Positions 20,274 through 27,409 of a DNA stretch of 64,000 nucleotides are shown one piece after another (position 1 is the stretch's first letter; each line of letters opens with the position of its first letter). The position numbers and the translations under genes were made by a program. Where the stretch lies: positions 620,001 through 684,000 of the forward strand of contig NZ_AQQY01000001.1 in assembly GCF_000671395.1 (NCBI RefSeq). The letters are read 5' to 3'. Source of the stretch: Actibacterium atlanticum. Lineage in GTDB: Bacteria; Pseudomonadota; Alphaproteobacteria; Rhodobacterales; Rhodobacteraceae. The notes under the pieces are model-generated. The model saw only the letters and a program-made list of their open reading frames with translations, made no database searches and had not been told where the DNA came from.

Positions 20274-20588
20274 ATGACCACCTTCGACGAGCGTGAACAC
20301 GCTTTTGAAAACAAATTCGCCCATGACGAAGAAATGAAGTTCAAAGCACAAGCACGTGCCAACAAGCTTCTGGGCCTGTGGGCCGCCGAGCTGCTGGGCA
20401 AAACCGGCGACGATGCCGAAGCTTACGCCAAAGAGGTGATCAGCTCGGACTTCGAAGAAGCTGGCCACGAAGACGTCTTCCGCAAGGTGTCGGGCGATCT
20501 GGGTAGCAAGGCAGATGAAGCCGCCATTCGCGCCAAAATGGCCGAAACACTGGCTGAAGCCAAAGACCAGATTATGAACGAAGTCTGA
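20274..20588 (+). CDS. F1F0-ATPase inhibitor subunit zeta (DUF1476 family)
   Basis: The 104-residue, highly charged, helical protein starts TTFDEREHAFENKFAHDEEM and contains KLLGLWAAELLG, as in the DUF1476 family. That family was identified in Paracoccus as the zeta subunit, which inserts into F1 and blocks ATP hydrolysis. Here it is far from any atp operon, as usual in the group, and divergent from purC. AGGA lies upstream of the ATG and a strong terminator follows. Confidence 0.88.
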   Translation: MTTFDEREHAFENKFAHDEEMKFKAQARANKLLGLWAAELLGKTGDDAEAYAKEVISSDFEEAGHEDVFRKVSGDLGSKADEAAIRAKMAETLAEAKDQIMNEV

Positions 20589-20611
20589 TTTCCACATCAT
20601 TTGGAAACAGC

Positions 20612-20639
20612 AAAGCGCGCCCTTCGGGGCGCGTTTTTT
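20612..20639 (+). terminator. Rho-independent terminator after the zeta subunit gene
   Basis: CGCGCCC and GGGCGCG form a stem around a TTCG tetraloop, followed by six Ts. It begins about 25 bases after the stop codon. Confidence 0.88.
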
Positions 20640-20760
20640 CTTGGCTCAGTATGCGCGGGGTTCAAGATGATTATGACTACAATCAATTTGCGCGTTGGCG
20701 TCGAACATGGCACTTGAGGCGCAACGCGCGCGCAAAAAGATCCCAGAAAGGGGAACTCCG

Positions 20761-21774
20761 ATGGCTGATGCCCTGTCAAAACTACTTGAAACCCGTGACT
20801 GGCTGCTGGCCGACGGGGCGACCGGGACCAACCTGTTTAACATGGGGCTTAGCTCGGGTGATGCGCCAGAGCTGTGGAACGTGGACGAAGCCGACAAGAT
20901 TCGCGCGCTGTATCGCGGTGCGGTTGAGGCTGGCTCGGATATCTTTCTGACAAACTCTTTTGGCGGCAATGCATCGCGTTTGAAGCTGCACGCAGCCGAC
21001 AAACGCGTGCGCGAACTGAATATTGCCGCCGCTGAGCTGGGCCGCGAAGTCGCCGAGAGCGCCGGGCGCCCGGTTGTTGTGGCAGGCTCGGTTGGCCCGA
21101 CCGGTGAAATCATGGAGCCGATGGGCACCCTGTCATACGCCACGGCTGTTGAAATGTTTCACGAACAGGCCGAAGCCCTGAAAGAAGGCGGCGCGGATGT
21201 TTTGTGGGTTGAAACCATTTCCGCCCCCGAAGAGTTCAAAGCCGCCGCCGATGCGTTTCAGCGCGCGGAAATGCCTTGGTGTGGCACCATGAGCTTTGAT
21301 ACCGCCGGACGCACCATGATGGGCGTGACCTCGGCCGCGATGGCCGAGATGGTCGACAAGTTGGATTATAAGCCCGTGGGCTTTGGCGCGAACTGTGGTG
21401 TGGGGGCCTCTGATCTGTTGCGTACCGTGCTGGGCTTTGCCGCTGCGGGCACCGAGACCCCGATCATCGCAAAGGGCAATGCCGGGATTCCGAAATACGA
21501 AGACGGCCATATTCATTATGATGGCACGCCTGAGCTGATGGCCGATTACGCCGTGCTGGCCCGCGATTGCGGTGCCACGATCATCGGTGGTTGCTGTGGC
21601 ACCATGCCCGAGCACCTGCGTGCCATGCGCGAAGCGCTGGAAACCCGGCCCCGGGGCGAGCGCCCGACGCTGGACGAAATCGCGGCGCGTTTGGGTGGGT
21701 TTAGCTCGGCCTCGGATGGGACAGGCGATGACGTGCCCGCGCCATCGCGTCAGCGTCGTCGTCGTCGGGGATAA
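20761..21774 (+). CDS. bmt: Homocysteine S-methyltransferase (betaine-homocysteine / split-MetH type)
   Basis: The 337-residue cytoplasmic enzyme transfers a methyl group to homocysteine to make methionine. It starts ETRDWLLADGATGTNLFNM and contains FLTNSFGGNASRL. The zinc-binding cysteines are in GFGANCGVGASD near residue 215 and IIGGCCGTMPEH near residue 275. The C-terminus is an unusual Arg-rich tail (SRQRRRRRG). ATG 20761 has GAAAGGGGA upstream; an earlier in-frame start at 20695 lacks a site. The enzyme corresponds to the homocysteine domain of MetH on its own. With the corrinoid protein gene 1.2 kb downstream it probably forms a multi-subunit methyltransferase. The methyl donor (betaine, methyl-folate or other) cannot be read from sequence. 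Confidence 0.88.
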   Translation: MADALSKLLETRDWLLADGATGTNLFNMGLSSGDAPELWNVDEADKIRALYRGAVEAGSDIFLTNSFGGNASRLKLHAADKRVRELNIAAAELGREVAESAGRPVVVAGSVGPTGEIMEPMGTLSYATAVEMFHEQAEALKEGGADVLWVETISAPEEFKAAADAFQRAEMPWCGTMSFDTAGRTMMGVTSAAMAEMVDKLDYKPVGFGANCGVGASDLLRTVLGFAAAGTETPIIAKGNAGIPKYEDGHIHYDGTPELMADYAVLARDCGATIIGGCCGTMPEHLRAMREALETRPRGERPTLDEIAARLGGFSSASDGTGDDVPAPSRQRRRRRG

Positions 21775-21778
21775 GATG

Positions 21779-22864
21779 TCAAAACAGGCTCAGCTGATCG
21801 CCGGGGCGCGGGGGCACGCGAAATTGCGTGATGTCCAGCGGATCCAGCCGGTCCGCCAGGCCAAGTCGGGCCTGCGCGGCGCGAAACCGTGCGCCGATCA
21901 ATTTGGCATAAGGCCCCTGCCCGCGCATCCGTTTTCCCCAATCAGCGGCGTAATCACTGCCCCCGTGCATATCGCGGATATGTCCCATGACGCGGACCAT
22001 GCGATCCGGGTAATGGCGGTGCAGCCAGTCGCGAAACAGCGGCGCGACCTCAAGCGGCAAGCGCAGCATGATCCAGCTGGCGGCGACGGCACCCGCCTGC
22101 GCGGCCTCGGCCAGGATCTTTTCCAGCTCGTGATCGGTCAGCGCCGGGATCACCGGCGCGATCATAACGCGAACGGGAATGCCTGCATCGGACAGGGCTT
22201 TGATCGTGTTCAACCTGCGCTGCGGCGCGGGCACGCGCGGCTCAAGCTTTCGGGCCAGCTTGGCGTCCAGAGACGTCACCGACAGACCCACCCGCACCAA
22301 GCCGCGCTGCGCCATGGGCGCCAGCAGATCAATGTCACGTTCAATCAACGTGCCCTTGGTGACAATGCCCACGGGATGGTTGAAATCGGACAGCACATGC
22401 AGAATGTCCCGCATCAAGCCCCGGTCCCTCTCGACCGGTTGGTAGGGGTCGGTGTTGGTGCCAATCGCAATCATCGCGGGCTTGTAGGATTTGCGCGACA
22501 GCTCCGCCGCCAGCCGTTCGGGCGCGTCTGGTTTGACGATCAGTTTCGTTTCGAAATCCATCGCGGGCGACAGGCCCATATACGCATGGGTCGGGCGCGC
22601 AAAGCAGTAGATACAGCCGTGTTCACATCCCCGGTACGGGTTGATGGAGCGGTCAAAGGAGATGTCGGGCGAGCGGTTGCGGGTGATGATACGCGTGGCG
22701 CGTTCCTCGCGCAGCTCGGTTCTGATGGGGGGCAGGTCTTCGGGAATGTCCCAGCCATCGTGCTCGGGCACGCGGGCGTAAGGCTCAAACCGGCCCGCGT
22801 CATTGCTGGCCGCGGCCCTGCCCTTGCGGCGCTCAGCCGGGATATGATGCTCGAGACTCGACAT
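21779..22864 (-). CDS. PA0069-family radical SAM protein
   Basis: The protein is a 361-residue radical SAM enzyme. The [4Fe-4S] motif YRGCEHGCIYCFARP (CxxxCxxC) lies near residue 80, preceded by RIITRNRSPDISFDRSINPY. Further family features are GTNTDPYQPVERDRGLMRDI and VGIVTKGTLIERDIDLL. The family is distantly related to spore photoproduct lyase (SplB); its reaction is not established. A LexA box sits directly before the chosen start, ATG 22864; an ATG at 22882 would put the box inside codons 1-6. Neither start has a ribosome-binding site. A TATTTA sequence lies 6 bases before ATG 22864, so a leaderless mRNA is likely. The gene is divergent from the corrinoid protein gene and lies antisense between it and bmt. 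Confidence 0.85.
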   Translation of the reverse strand: MSSLEHHIPAERRKGRAAASNDAGRFEPYARVPEHDGWDIPEDLPPIRTELREERATRIITRNRSPDISFDRSINPYRGCEHGCIYCFARPTHAYMGLSPAMDFETKLIVKPDAPERLAAELSRKSYKPAMIAIGTNTDPYQPVERDRGLMRDILHVLSDFNHPVGIVTKGTLIERDIDLLAPMAQRGLVRVGLSVTSLDAKLARKLEPRVPAPQRRLNTIKALSDAGIPVRVMIAPVIPALTDHELEKILAEAAQAGAVAASWIMLRLPLEVAPLFRDWLHRHYPDRMVRVMGHIRDMHGGSDYAADWGKRMRGQGPYAKLIGARFRAAQARLGLADRLDPLDITQFRVPPRPGDQLSLF

Positions 22865-22865
22865 A

Positions 22866-22880
22866 GAACATAAATAGAAC
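22866..22880 (-). promoter_or_regulatory. LexA (SOS) box of the radical SAM gene
   Basis: On the minus strand the sequence is GTTC, seven bases, GTTC, which is exactly the direct-repeat operator GTTC-N7-GTTC known for LexA of alphaproteobacteria. The spacer contains a TATTTA hexamer that could serve as the -10 box. The operator ends one base before ATG 22864. Confidence 0.75.
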
Positions 22881-22891
22881 ATTAACGGCGC

Positions 22892-22920
22892 CCGGGCCAG
22901 TGCCCGGTGGGTGAAAACCC
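22892..22920 (+). other. Two hairpins in the leader of the corrinoid protein gene
   Basis: CCGGGC (22892-22897) pairs with GCCCGG (22902-22907) around CAGT. GGG (22909-22911) pairs with CCC (22918-22920) around an A-rich loop. They lie 40-70 bases before the start codon. They match no riboswitch consensus that I know. Confidence 0.35.
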
Positions 22921-22960
22921 TGCTATGATCAACGAAAGAACAGCCCTAAGGGGAACGGAA

Positions 22961-23647
22961 ATGTCAGACGAAGAAGATATCATCCTGTCGGAACTGGATG
23001 ACGGTGAGCTGGTCGAACAGATGCAGGACGACCTTTATGACGGTATGGCCGAAGAGATCGTCGAGGGCGTTGAGATTCTGTTGGAACGCGGCTGGGTGCC
23101 CTATGACATCCTGACCAAAGCGTTGGTGGCGGGCATGACCGTGGTGGGCAATGACTTCCGCGATGGTATCTTGTTCGTGCCCGAGGTTCTATTGGCCGCC
23201 AAAGCGATGAAAGCGGGCATGGCGATTCTGAAGCCCTTGCTGGCTGAAACCGGCGCGCCGCGCATGGGTAAGATGGTCATCGGTACCGTCAAAGGCGACA
23301 TCCACGACATCGGCCAGAACCTAGTGACGATGATGATGGAAGGCGCAGGTTTTGAGGTCAAAAACATCGGCATCAACAACCCGGCCGAAGAATACATCGC
23401 CGCCTGCAAAGAGTTCAACGCCGACATTCTGGGCATGTCTGCCCTGCTGACCACGACCATGCCTTACATGAAGATCGTCATCGACGAGTTGAAAGAGCAA
23501 GGCCTGCGCGACGACTATATCGTCATGGTCGGCGGCGCGCCTTTGAACGAGGAATTCGGCACCGCTATCGGCGCAGATGCCTATTGCAAAGACGCCGCCG
23601 TCGCCGTGGAAATGGCGAAACAGCTGATCGCGGCCAAAGCTGCCTGA
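22961..23647 (+). CDS. Corrinoid (B12-binding) methyl carrier protein, MtbC/MetH-module type
   Basis: The 228-residue cytoplasmic protein carries the methyl group on cobalamin. An N-terminal four-helix cap domain (residues about 15-95, with GWVPYDILTKALVAGM and VPEVLLAAKAMKAGM) is followed by a Rossmann-like B12 domain. The cobalt-ligand motif is GDIHDIGQN (DxHxxG) near residue 115, then MSALLTT and MVGGAPLNEEF (the S-x-L...GG pattern). ATG 22961 has AAGGGGAACG upstream. It couples to the DUF1638 gene by a 1-base overlap. It has no methyltransferase domain of its own, so it must serve partner proteins, most simply Bmt nearby. Confidence 0.9.
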   Translation: MSDEEDIILSELDDGELVEQMQDDLYDGMAEEIVEGVEILLERGWVPYDILTKALVAGMTVVGNDFRDGILFVPEVLLAAKAMKAGMAILKPLLAETGAPRMGKMVIGTVKGDIHDIGQNLVTMMMEGAGFEVKNIGINNPAEEYIAACKEFNADILGMSALLTTTMPYMKIVIDELKEQGLRDDYIVMVGGAPLNEEFGTAIGADAYCKDAAVAVEMAKQLIAAKAA

Positions 23648-24234
23648 TGACAATGAAGCCCCGCATTCTTTTACTGGCCTGCGGGGCTTTGGCGCGTGAG
23701 TTGCGCACCATGATGGCGGGTCCGGGCTGGGCACATTGTGACCTGCACTGCCTGCCCGCCGATCTGCACAACCGCCCCGATCAGATCGCCCCCGCAGTCG
23801 AACGTGCCGTTCTGGCGCGCCGGGACGATTACGACGATGTGTTCGTGGTTTACGCCGATTGCGGCACCGGCGGGCAGTTGCAGGCGACCTGTGACCGGCT
23901 AGGTGTGCAGATGATGGCCGGCCCGCATTGTTATGCGTTTTACGACGGGCTAGAGGAATTCGCCGCGCGGGACGAGGCCACCTGTTTCTACCTGACCGAC
24001 TTTCTGGTGCGCCAGTTCGATGCTTTTGTCTGGAAACCCCTGGGGCTGGATCGCCACCCCGAGCTTTTGTCGATGTATTTCGGCAATTACACGACGTTGA
24101 TCTATCAGGCGCAAACGGATGACGCCGCGCTGACAGCTATGGCCCAGGACTGCGCCGCACGGTTAGGTTTGGCCTTTGAGCGGCGTTTCACGGGTTATGG
24201 GGAACTGGCTGACATTCCTGCCCGGTTCGCTTAA
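23647..24234 (+). CDS. DUF1638 protein, coupled to the corrinoid protein
   Basis: The 195-residue soluble protein starts KPRILLLACGALARELRTMM and contains VVYADCGTGGQLQATCDRLG, a PHCYAFYDGLEEF segment and FYLTDFLVRQFDAFVW. These match the DUF1638 family, which commonly lies beside corrinoid methyltransferase genes. The conserved cysteines and histidine hint at metal or cofactor binding, but no function is established. Its ATG overlaps the stop codon of the corrinoid gene (TGATG), so the two are made together. The stop codon overlaps the convergent hflX stop. Confidence 0.75.
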   Translation: MTMKPRILLLACGALARELRTMMAGPGWAHCDLHCLPADLHNRPDQIAPAVERAVLARRDDYDDVFVVYADCGTGGQLQATCDRLGVQMMAGPHCYAFYDGLEEFAARDEATCFYLTDFLVRQFDAFVWKPLGLDRHPELLSMYFGNYTTLIYQAQTDDAALTAMAQDCAARLGLAFERRFTGYGELADIPARFA

Positions 24235-25469
24235 AGCCCCTTAAAGGCCTTTTCCTGCCGCGCGGTCCAGTGCACGGTCAGGGTGTAACCTTCCTCGTCC
24301 TGAACCTCATGCTCTACGATGCCTTCGTTGAATAGCCACGCGCGCTGTTTGCCTTGGGCAAAGTCCAGCTTGACCTCTGCGGTGAAACGTTCGTCGTCCA
24401 GCGCGTCGGTGACCGCCTGCATCAGGGGGTCCACCCCTTCACCAGTGATCGCTGACATGGTGAAGATTTTTTCCTCGCGGTCCGCTTTTACCTGCAAACC
24501 TTCGCGATCACCTGGGTCCAGCAGGTCGATCTTGTTCCAGACTTCGATCTGTTTGGTGTCTTCCGCCACCCCCAAATCGTTCAGGATCGCCAGCACATCG
24601 GTGGCCTGATCGGCGCTGTCGGGGTGGGCGATGTCGCGCACATGCAGGATCAAATCAGCCTCGAGGACTTCTTCCAAGGTTGCGCGAAACGCCGCAACCA
24701 GTTGCGTCGGCAGATCGGAAATGAACCCCACCGTGTCAGACAGGATTACTTCTTTTCCTGTCGGTAGGGTCACGGCGCGCATGGTTGGGTCCAACGTGGC
24801 AAAGAGCATGTCTTTGGCCATCACCTCGGCCCCGGTCAAGTAATTGAAAAGCGAGGATTTCCCGGCGTTGGTATAGCCTACCAAAGCGACAATCGGGAAC
24901 GGCACCTTCTTGCGTGCGGCACGGTGCAGATCGCGGGTCTTCACGACCTTGGACAGCTGCCGCTTGATGCGCACGATGGCCTCATCAATGGCGCGGCGAT
25001 CAGCCTCGACCTGGGTCTCACCGGGGCCGCCGACAAAGCCAAGACCGCCCCGCTGACGTTCAAGGTGGGTCCAGGCGCGTACCAGACGCGTGCGCTGATA
25101 GGACAGCGCCGCCAGTTCCACCTGCAACACGCCTTCGCGGGTGCGGGCGCGGTCGGCAAAAATTTCCAAAATCAACCCGGTGCGGTCCAGAAGCTTGACC
25201 TTCCATTCCTTCTCCAGATTGCGTTGCTGCACGGGCGTGACCGGACCATCGACCAGCACCAGATCGACCTCATGCGCTTTGAATTTGGCGGCCAGCTCTT
25301 CGATCTTGCCGGGGCCAAACAGAAGGCCGGGGCGTGCCTTGGGCAAGGGCACGACGTCAGATCCCACCACCTCTAGATGCGGTAGGGCCAGCGCCAATGA
25401 CACGGCTTCTTCGAGCGCGGGGGCGGCAGGGCGCCGTTCGCGGTCGGAATGAATGTCGGGATGCAGCAC
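24231..25469 (-). CDS. hflX: Ribosome-associated GTPase HflX
   Basis: HflX is a GTPase that binds the 50S subunit and rescues stalled or stressed ribosomes. The translation shows the N-terminal domain with LFGPGKIEELAAKF and VDGPVTPVQQRNLEKEW, then the G domain: VALVGYTNAGKSSLFN (G1) near residue 205, SDTVGFISDLPTQLV (G3) and WNKIDLLD (G4). The GTG at 25469 gives 412 residues, but the frame stays open to the hfq stop codon and reads sensibly upstream (LTRAWVLHPDI). The true start is therefore probably a rare codon such as CTG near 25506. It is the last gene of the ntr-trk-hfq run. Confidence 0.94.
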   Translation of the reverse strand: MLHPDIHSDRERRPAAPALEEAVSLALALPHLEVVGSDVVPLPKARPGLLFGPGKIEELAAKFKAHEVDLVLVDGPVTPVQQRNLEKEWKVKLLDRTGLILEIFADRARTREGVLQVELAALSYQRTRLVRAWTHLERQRGGLGFVGGPGETQVEADRRAIDEAIVRIKRQLSKVVKTRDLHRAARKKVPFPIVALVGYTNAGKSSLFNYLTGAEVMAKDMLFATLDPTMRAVTLPTGKEVILSDTVGFISDLPTQLVAAFRATLEEVLEADLILHVRDIAHPDSADQATDVLAILNDLGVAEDTKQIEVWNKIDLLDPGDREGLQVKADREEKIFTMSAITGEGVDPLMQAVTDALDDERFTAEVKLDFAQGKQRAWLFNEGIVEHEVQDEEGYTLTVHWTARQEKAFKGL

Positions 25470-25513
25470 CCAAGCGCGGGTTAGCGCGGTGCTGTGCTCA
25501 GTCAGGTCGGAAA

Positions 25514-25747
25514 TTATTCCTCACCGTCATACAGGTTGATTGGTTGTGCGGGCATGATCGTGGAAATCGCATGCTTATAGACCAATTGGCTTTGACCATC
25601 GCGGCGCAGCAACACGCAGAAATTGTCAAACCAGGTGATAACGCCTTGCAGCTTCACCCCGTTGATCAGGAAAATTGTGACCGGAACTTTGGTCTTTCGC
25701 ACATGGTTAAGAAAAGCATCTTGCAAGTTTTGTTTATCGCCAGCCAT
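25514..25747 (-). CDS. hfq: RNA chaperone Hfq
   Basis: Hfq is a hexameric Sm-like protein that helps small RNAs pair with mRNAs. The 77-residue product has [20 protein letters not shown], the Sm1 part [20 protein letters not shown] and the Sm2 motif [12 protein letters not shown]. It has only a short C-terminal tail, as usual in alphaproteobacteria. The 140-bp gap before it leaves room for its own promoter. hflX follows closely. Confidence 0.98.
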   Translation of the reverse strand: MAGDKQNLQDAFLNHVRKTKVPVTIFLINGVKLQGVITWFDNFCVLLRRDGQSQLVYKHAISTIMPAQPINLYDGEE

Positions 25748-25887
25748 TGTTTTTCTTGCCTTATAGCTATTGCCGATTCTCCGCTGTGCCGGAAAATGTT
25801 CGCGTCTGTTCCCAATTTATGTCCGAGCCCGCCGCGATATACCAGCCCTAAGACCCTACTTTTCCGCGATGATTATCGGGTGCGGCT

Positions 25888-27405
25888 TTACTGACGCCAG
25901 AACTCGGGGTTCAAAAGCGCGATAATCGCCAGTGTTTCCAGCCGTCCCAGCACCATTGCGGCTGAAAGAATCAGCTTGGCGGCTTCGGGAAGCGCTGCAA
26001 AGCTGATCGGGTCTGCGCTGGCGACCTGGGTAAGCGGGCCGGTGGTTGAAAGCGCCGAAATGGTCAGGATCGTCGCCGTTTCAAAAGACAGGCCGGTCAG
26101 GGCCAGCGCCGTCATCACCAAGGCAATCGACAATGCGAACAGCATAAAGAACACCCAGGCCACATAGGCACCCTGCCCCCGGATGTGTCGCGCCAGTGCG
26201 CCTGCGCCGCCAACCGAAGATGGATGTACCAGCTTGTCCATCTCGCGCAGGCCATGTTTGTAAAGTGCATAAACCCGCAGCAGTTTCACCCCACCTGCTG
26301 TTGTGGCCACGCCACCGCCCACCAAAGCCAACCCAACCAGAACCAAGCCCGGGGTTTGCAGGCCGGACCAATTGCGCGCCAGTTCCCAGTCCGCTGACGA
26401 AAACCCGGTGGTCGACAAAAACGACATCACCGAAAAAACAGAGCCCCACGCCGCATGCAACGCCGCGCTAAGGTTTTGCTGCTCGTCCACGTCATAGGCG
26501 CCCAGCCAATGGCGAAAGAACAAAAACGCCGGCACACACAGGACGATCAATCCAGCCAACATGAATTCAGGATCGTTTCGCAAACGGCGCAGCCCCTGTT
26601 TGGTCGTATCCGGCGTAAAGGTCTGACGTGTCAGGGCAAAGATGAAAAAGATAAAGATCAGAAGCTCAGCCGGGAAGCCAGTCGTCGAATTTTCCAACCC
26701 GCCAATGGGGGAGATACCACTGGTCGCCAAGGTCGACATGGCATGACACGCGGCAACAAAGGCCGATTCCCCCGACAGGATCAGGGCCAACCAAAGCGCC
26801 CCTGTCAGCCCGGTATATATCGGCAGAAGTTGTTGCGAATAACGCAGCAACAGCGCGCGCGGGTCGGTGTTTCGAACATGCTCTTCTATCTTGCGGGCAC
26901 CGCGGCCGATGGTGGCGCTTGAAATAACCTCGAACCCGCCAAGGTTCTTTGGGGCCAGAATGGCCAAAGCGGTCACCCAGACAAAAAAACCGCCCATCCA
27001 GCCGACCAATGCACGCCACAGATGAACCGAATCGCGCAACCGGGCCGGATCATCAAAAGAGGTCGCGCCGGTGGTCGTCAGGCTTGAAACCATCTCAAGA
27101 TAGGCGTTCACAAAAGTCGTGTCGCGCACGGCTTCATTAAAGGGCACCGCCAGCATCAGAGGCAGCCCGGCATAGGCCAAAGGAAGTGCCAGCAAATGGC
27201 TGCGCGCCACGTTTCGGTTTTTGTTGTTATAGGTCGCAAGACCGACCATCAACACAATGAAATAAAACAGAAAAGCTGAATACCCAAAGGCTCGGGCGCT
27301 TAGATGGTCATTCACCGCAAGCCCATAGAAGGCAGGCACCAGCATCGCCGTCGCCCCGACCCCCATCAGGATCACCATGAGCGGGATGTTGAGGATGCGA
27401 TGCAT
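25888..27405 (-). CDS. trkH: Trk-type potassium uptake channel subunit TrkH
   Basis: The 505-residue inner-membrane protein is built from four pore repeats. Their filter loops are visible in order as SSLTTTGATSF, STLATSGISPIGG, FLSTTGFSSADW and SALSTTGPLTQ, each with the conserved glycine. Many hydrophobic segments surround them. It follows trkA by 4 bp, so the K+ channel and its regulatory subunit are made together. Confidence 0.95.
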   Translation of the reverse strand: MHRILNIPLMVILMGVGATAMLVPAFYGLAVNDHLSARAFGYSAFLFYFIVLMVGLATYNNKNRNVARSHLLALPLAYAGLPLMLAVPFNEAVRDTTFVNAYLEMVSSLTTTGATSFDDPARLRDSVHLWRALVGWMGGFFVWVTALAILAPKNLGGFEVISSATIGRGARKIEEHVRNTDPRALLLRYSQQLLPIYTGLTGALWLALILSGESAFVAACHAMSTLATSGISPIGGLENSTTGFPAELLIFIFFIFALTRQTFTPDTTKQGLRRLRNDPEFMLAGLIVLCVPAFLFFRHWLGAYDVDEQQNLSAALHAAWGSVFSVMSFLSTTGFSSADWELARNWSGLQTPGLVLVGLALVGGGVATTAGGVKLLRVYALYKHGLREMDKLVHPSSVGGAGALARHIRGQGAYVAWVFFMLFALSIALVMTALALTGLSFETATILTISALSTTGPLTQVASADPISFAALPEAAKLILSAAMVLGRLETLAIIALLNPEFWRQ

Positions 27406-27409
27406 CGGC

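Noticed and set aside
21572-22873. 433-codon plus-strand frame opposite the radical SAM gene
   Set aside because: The minus strand encodes a clear CxxxCxxC radical SAM protein; the antisense translation is Arg/Gln/His-rich shadow sequence.
22883-22960. Cobalamin riboswitch before the corrinoid protein gene
   Set aside because: The B12-box and the long multi-stem architecture do not fit in the 78 bases available.
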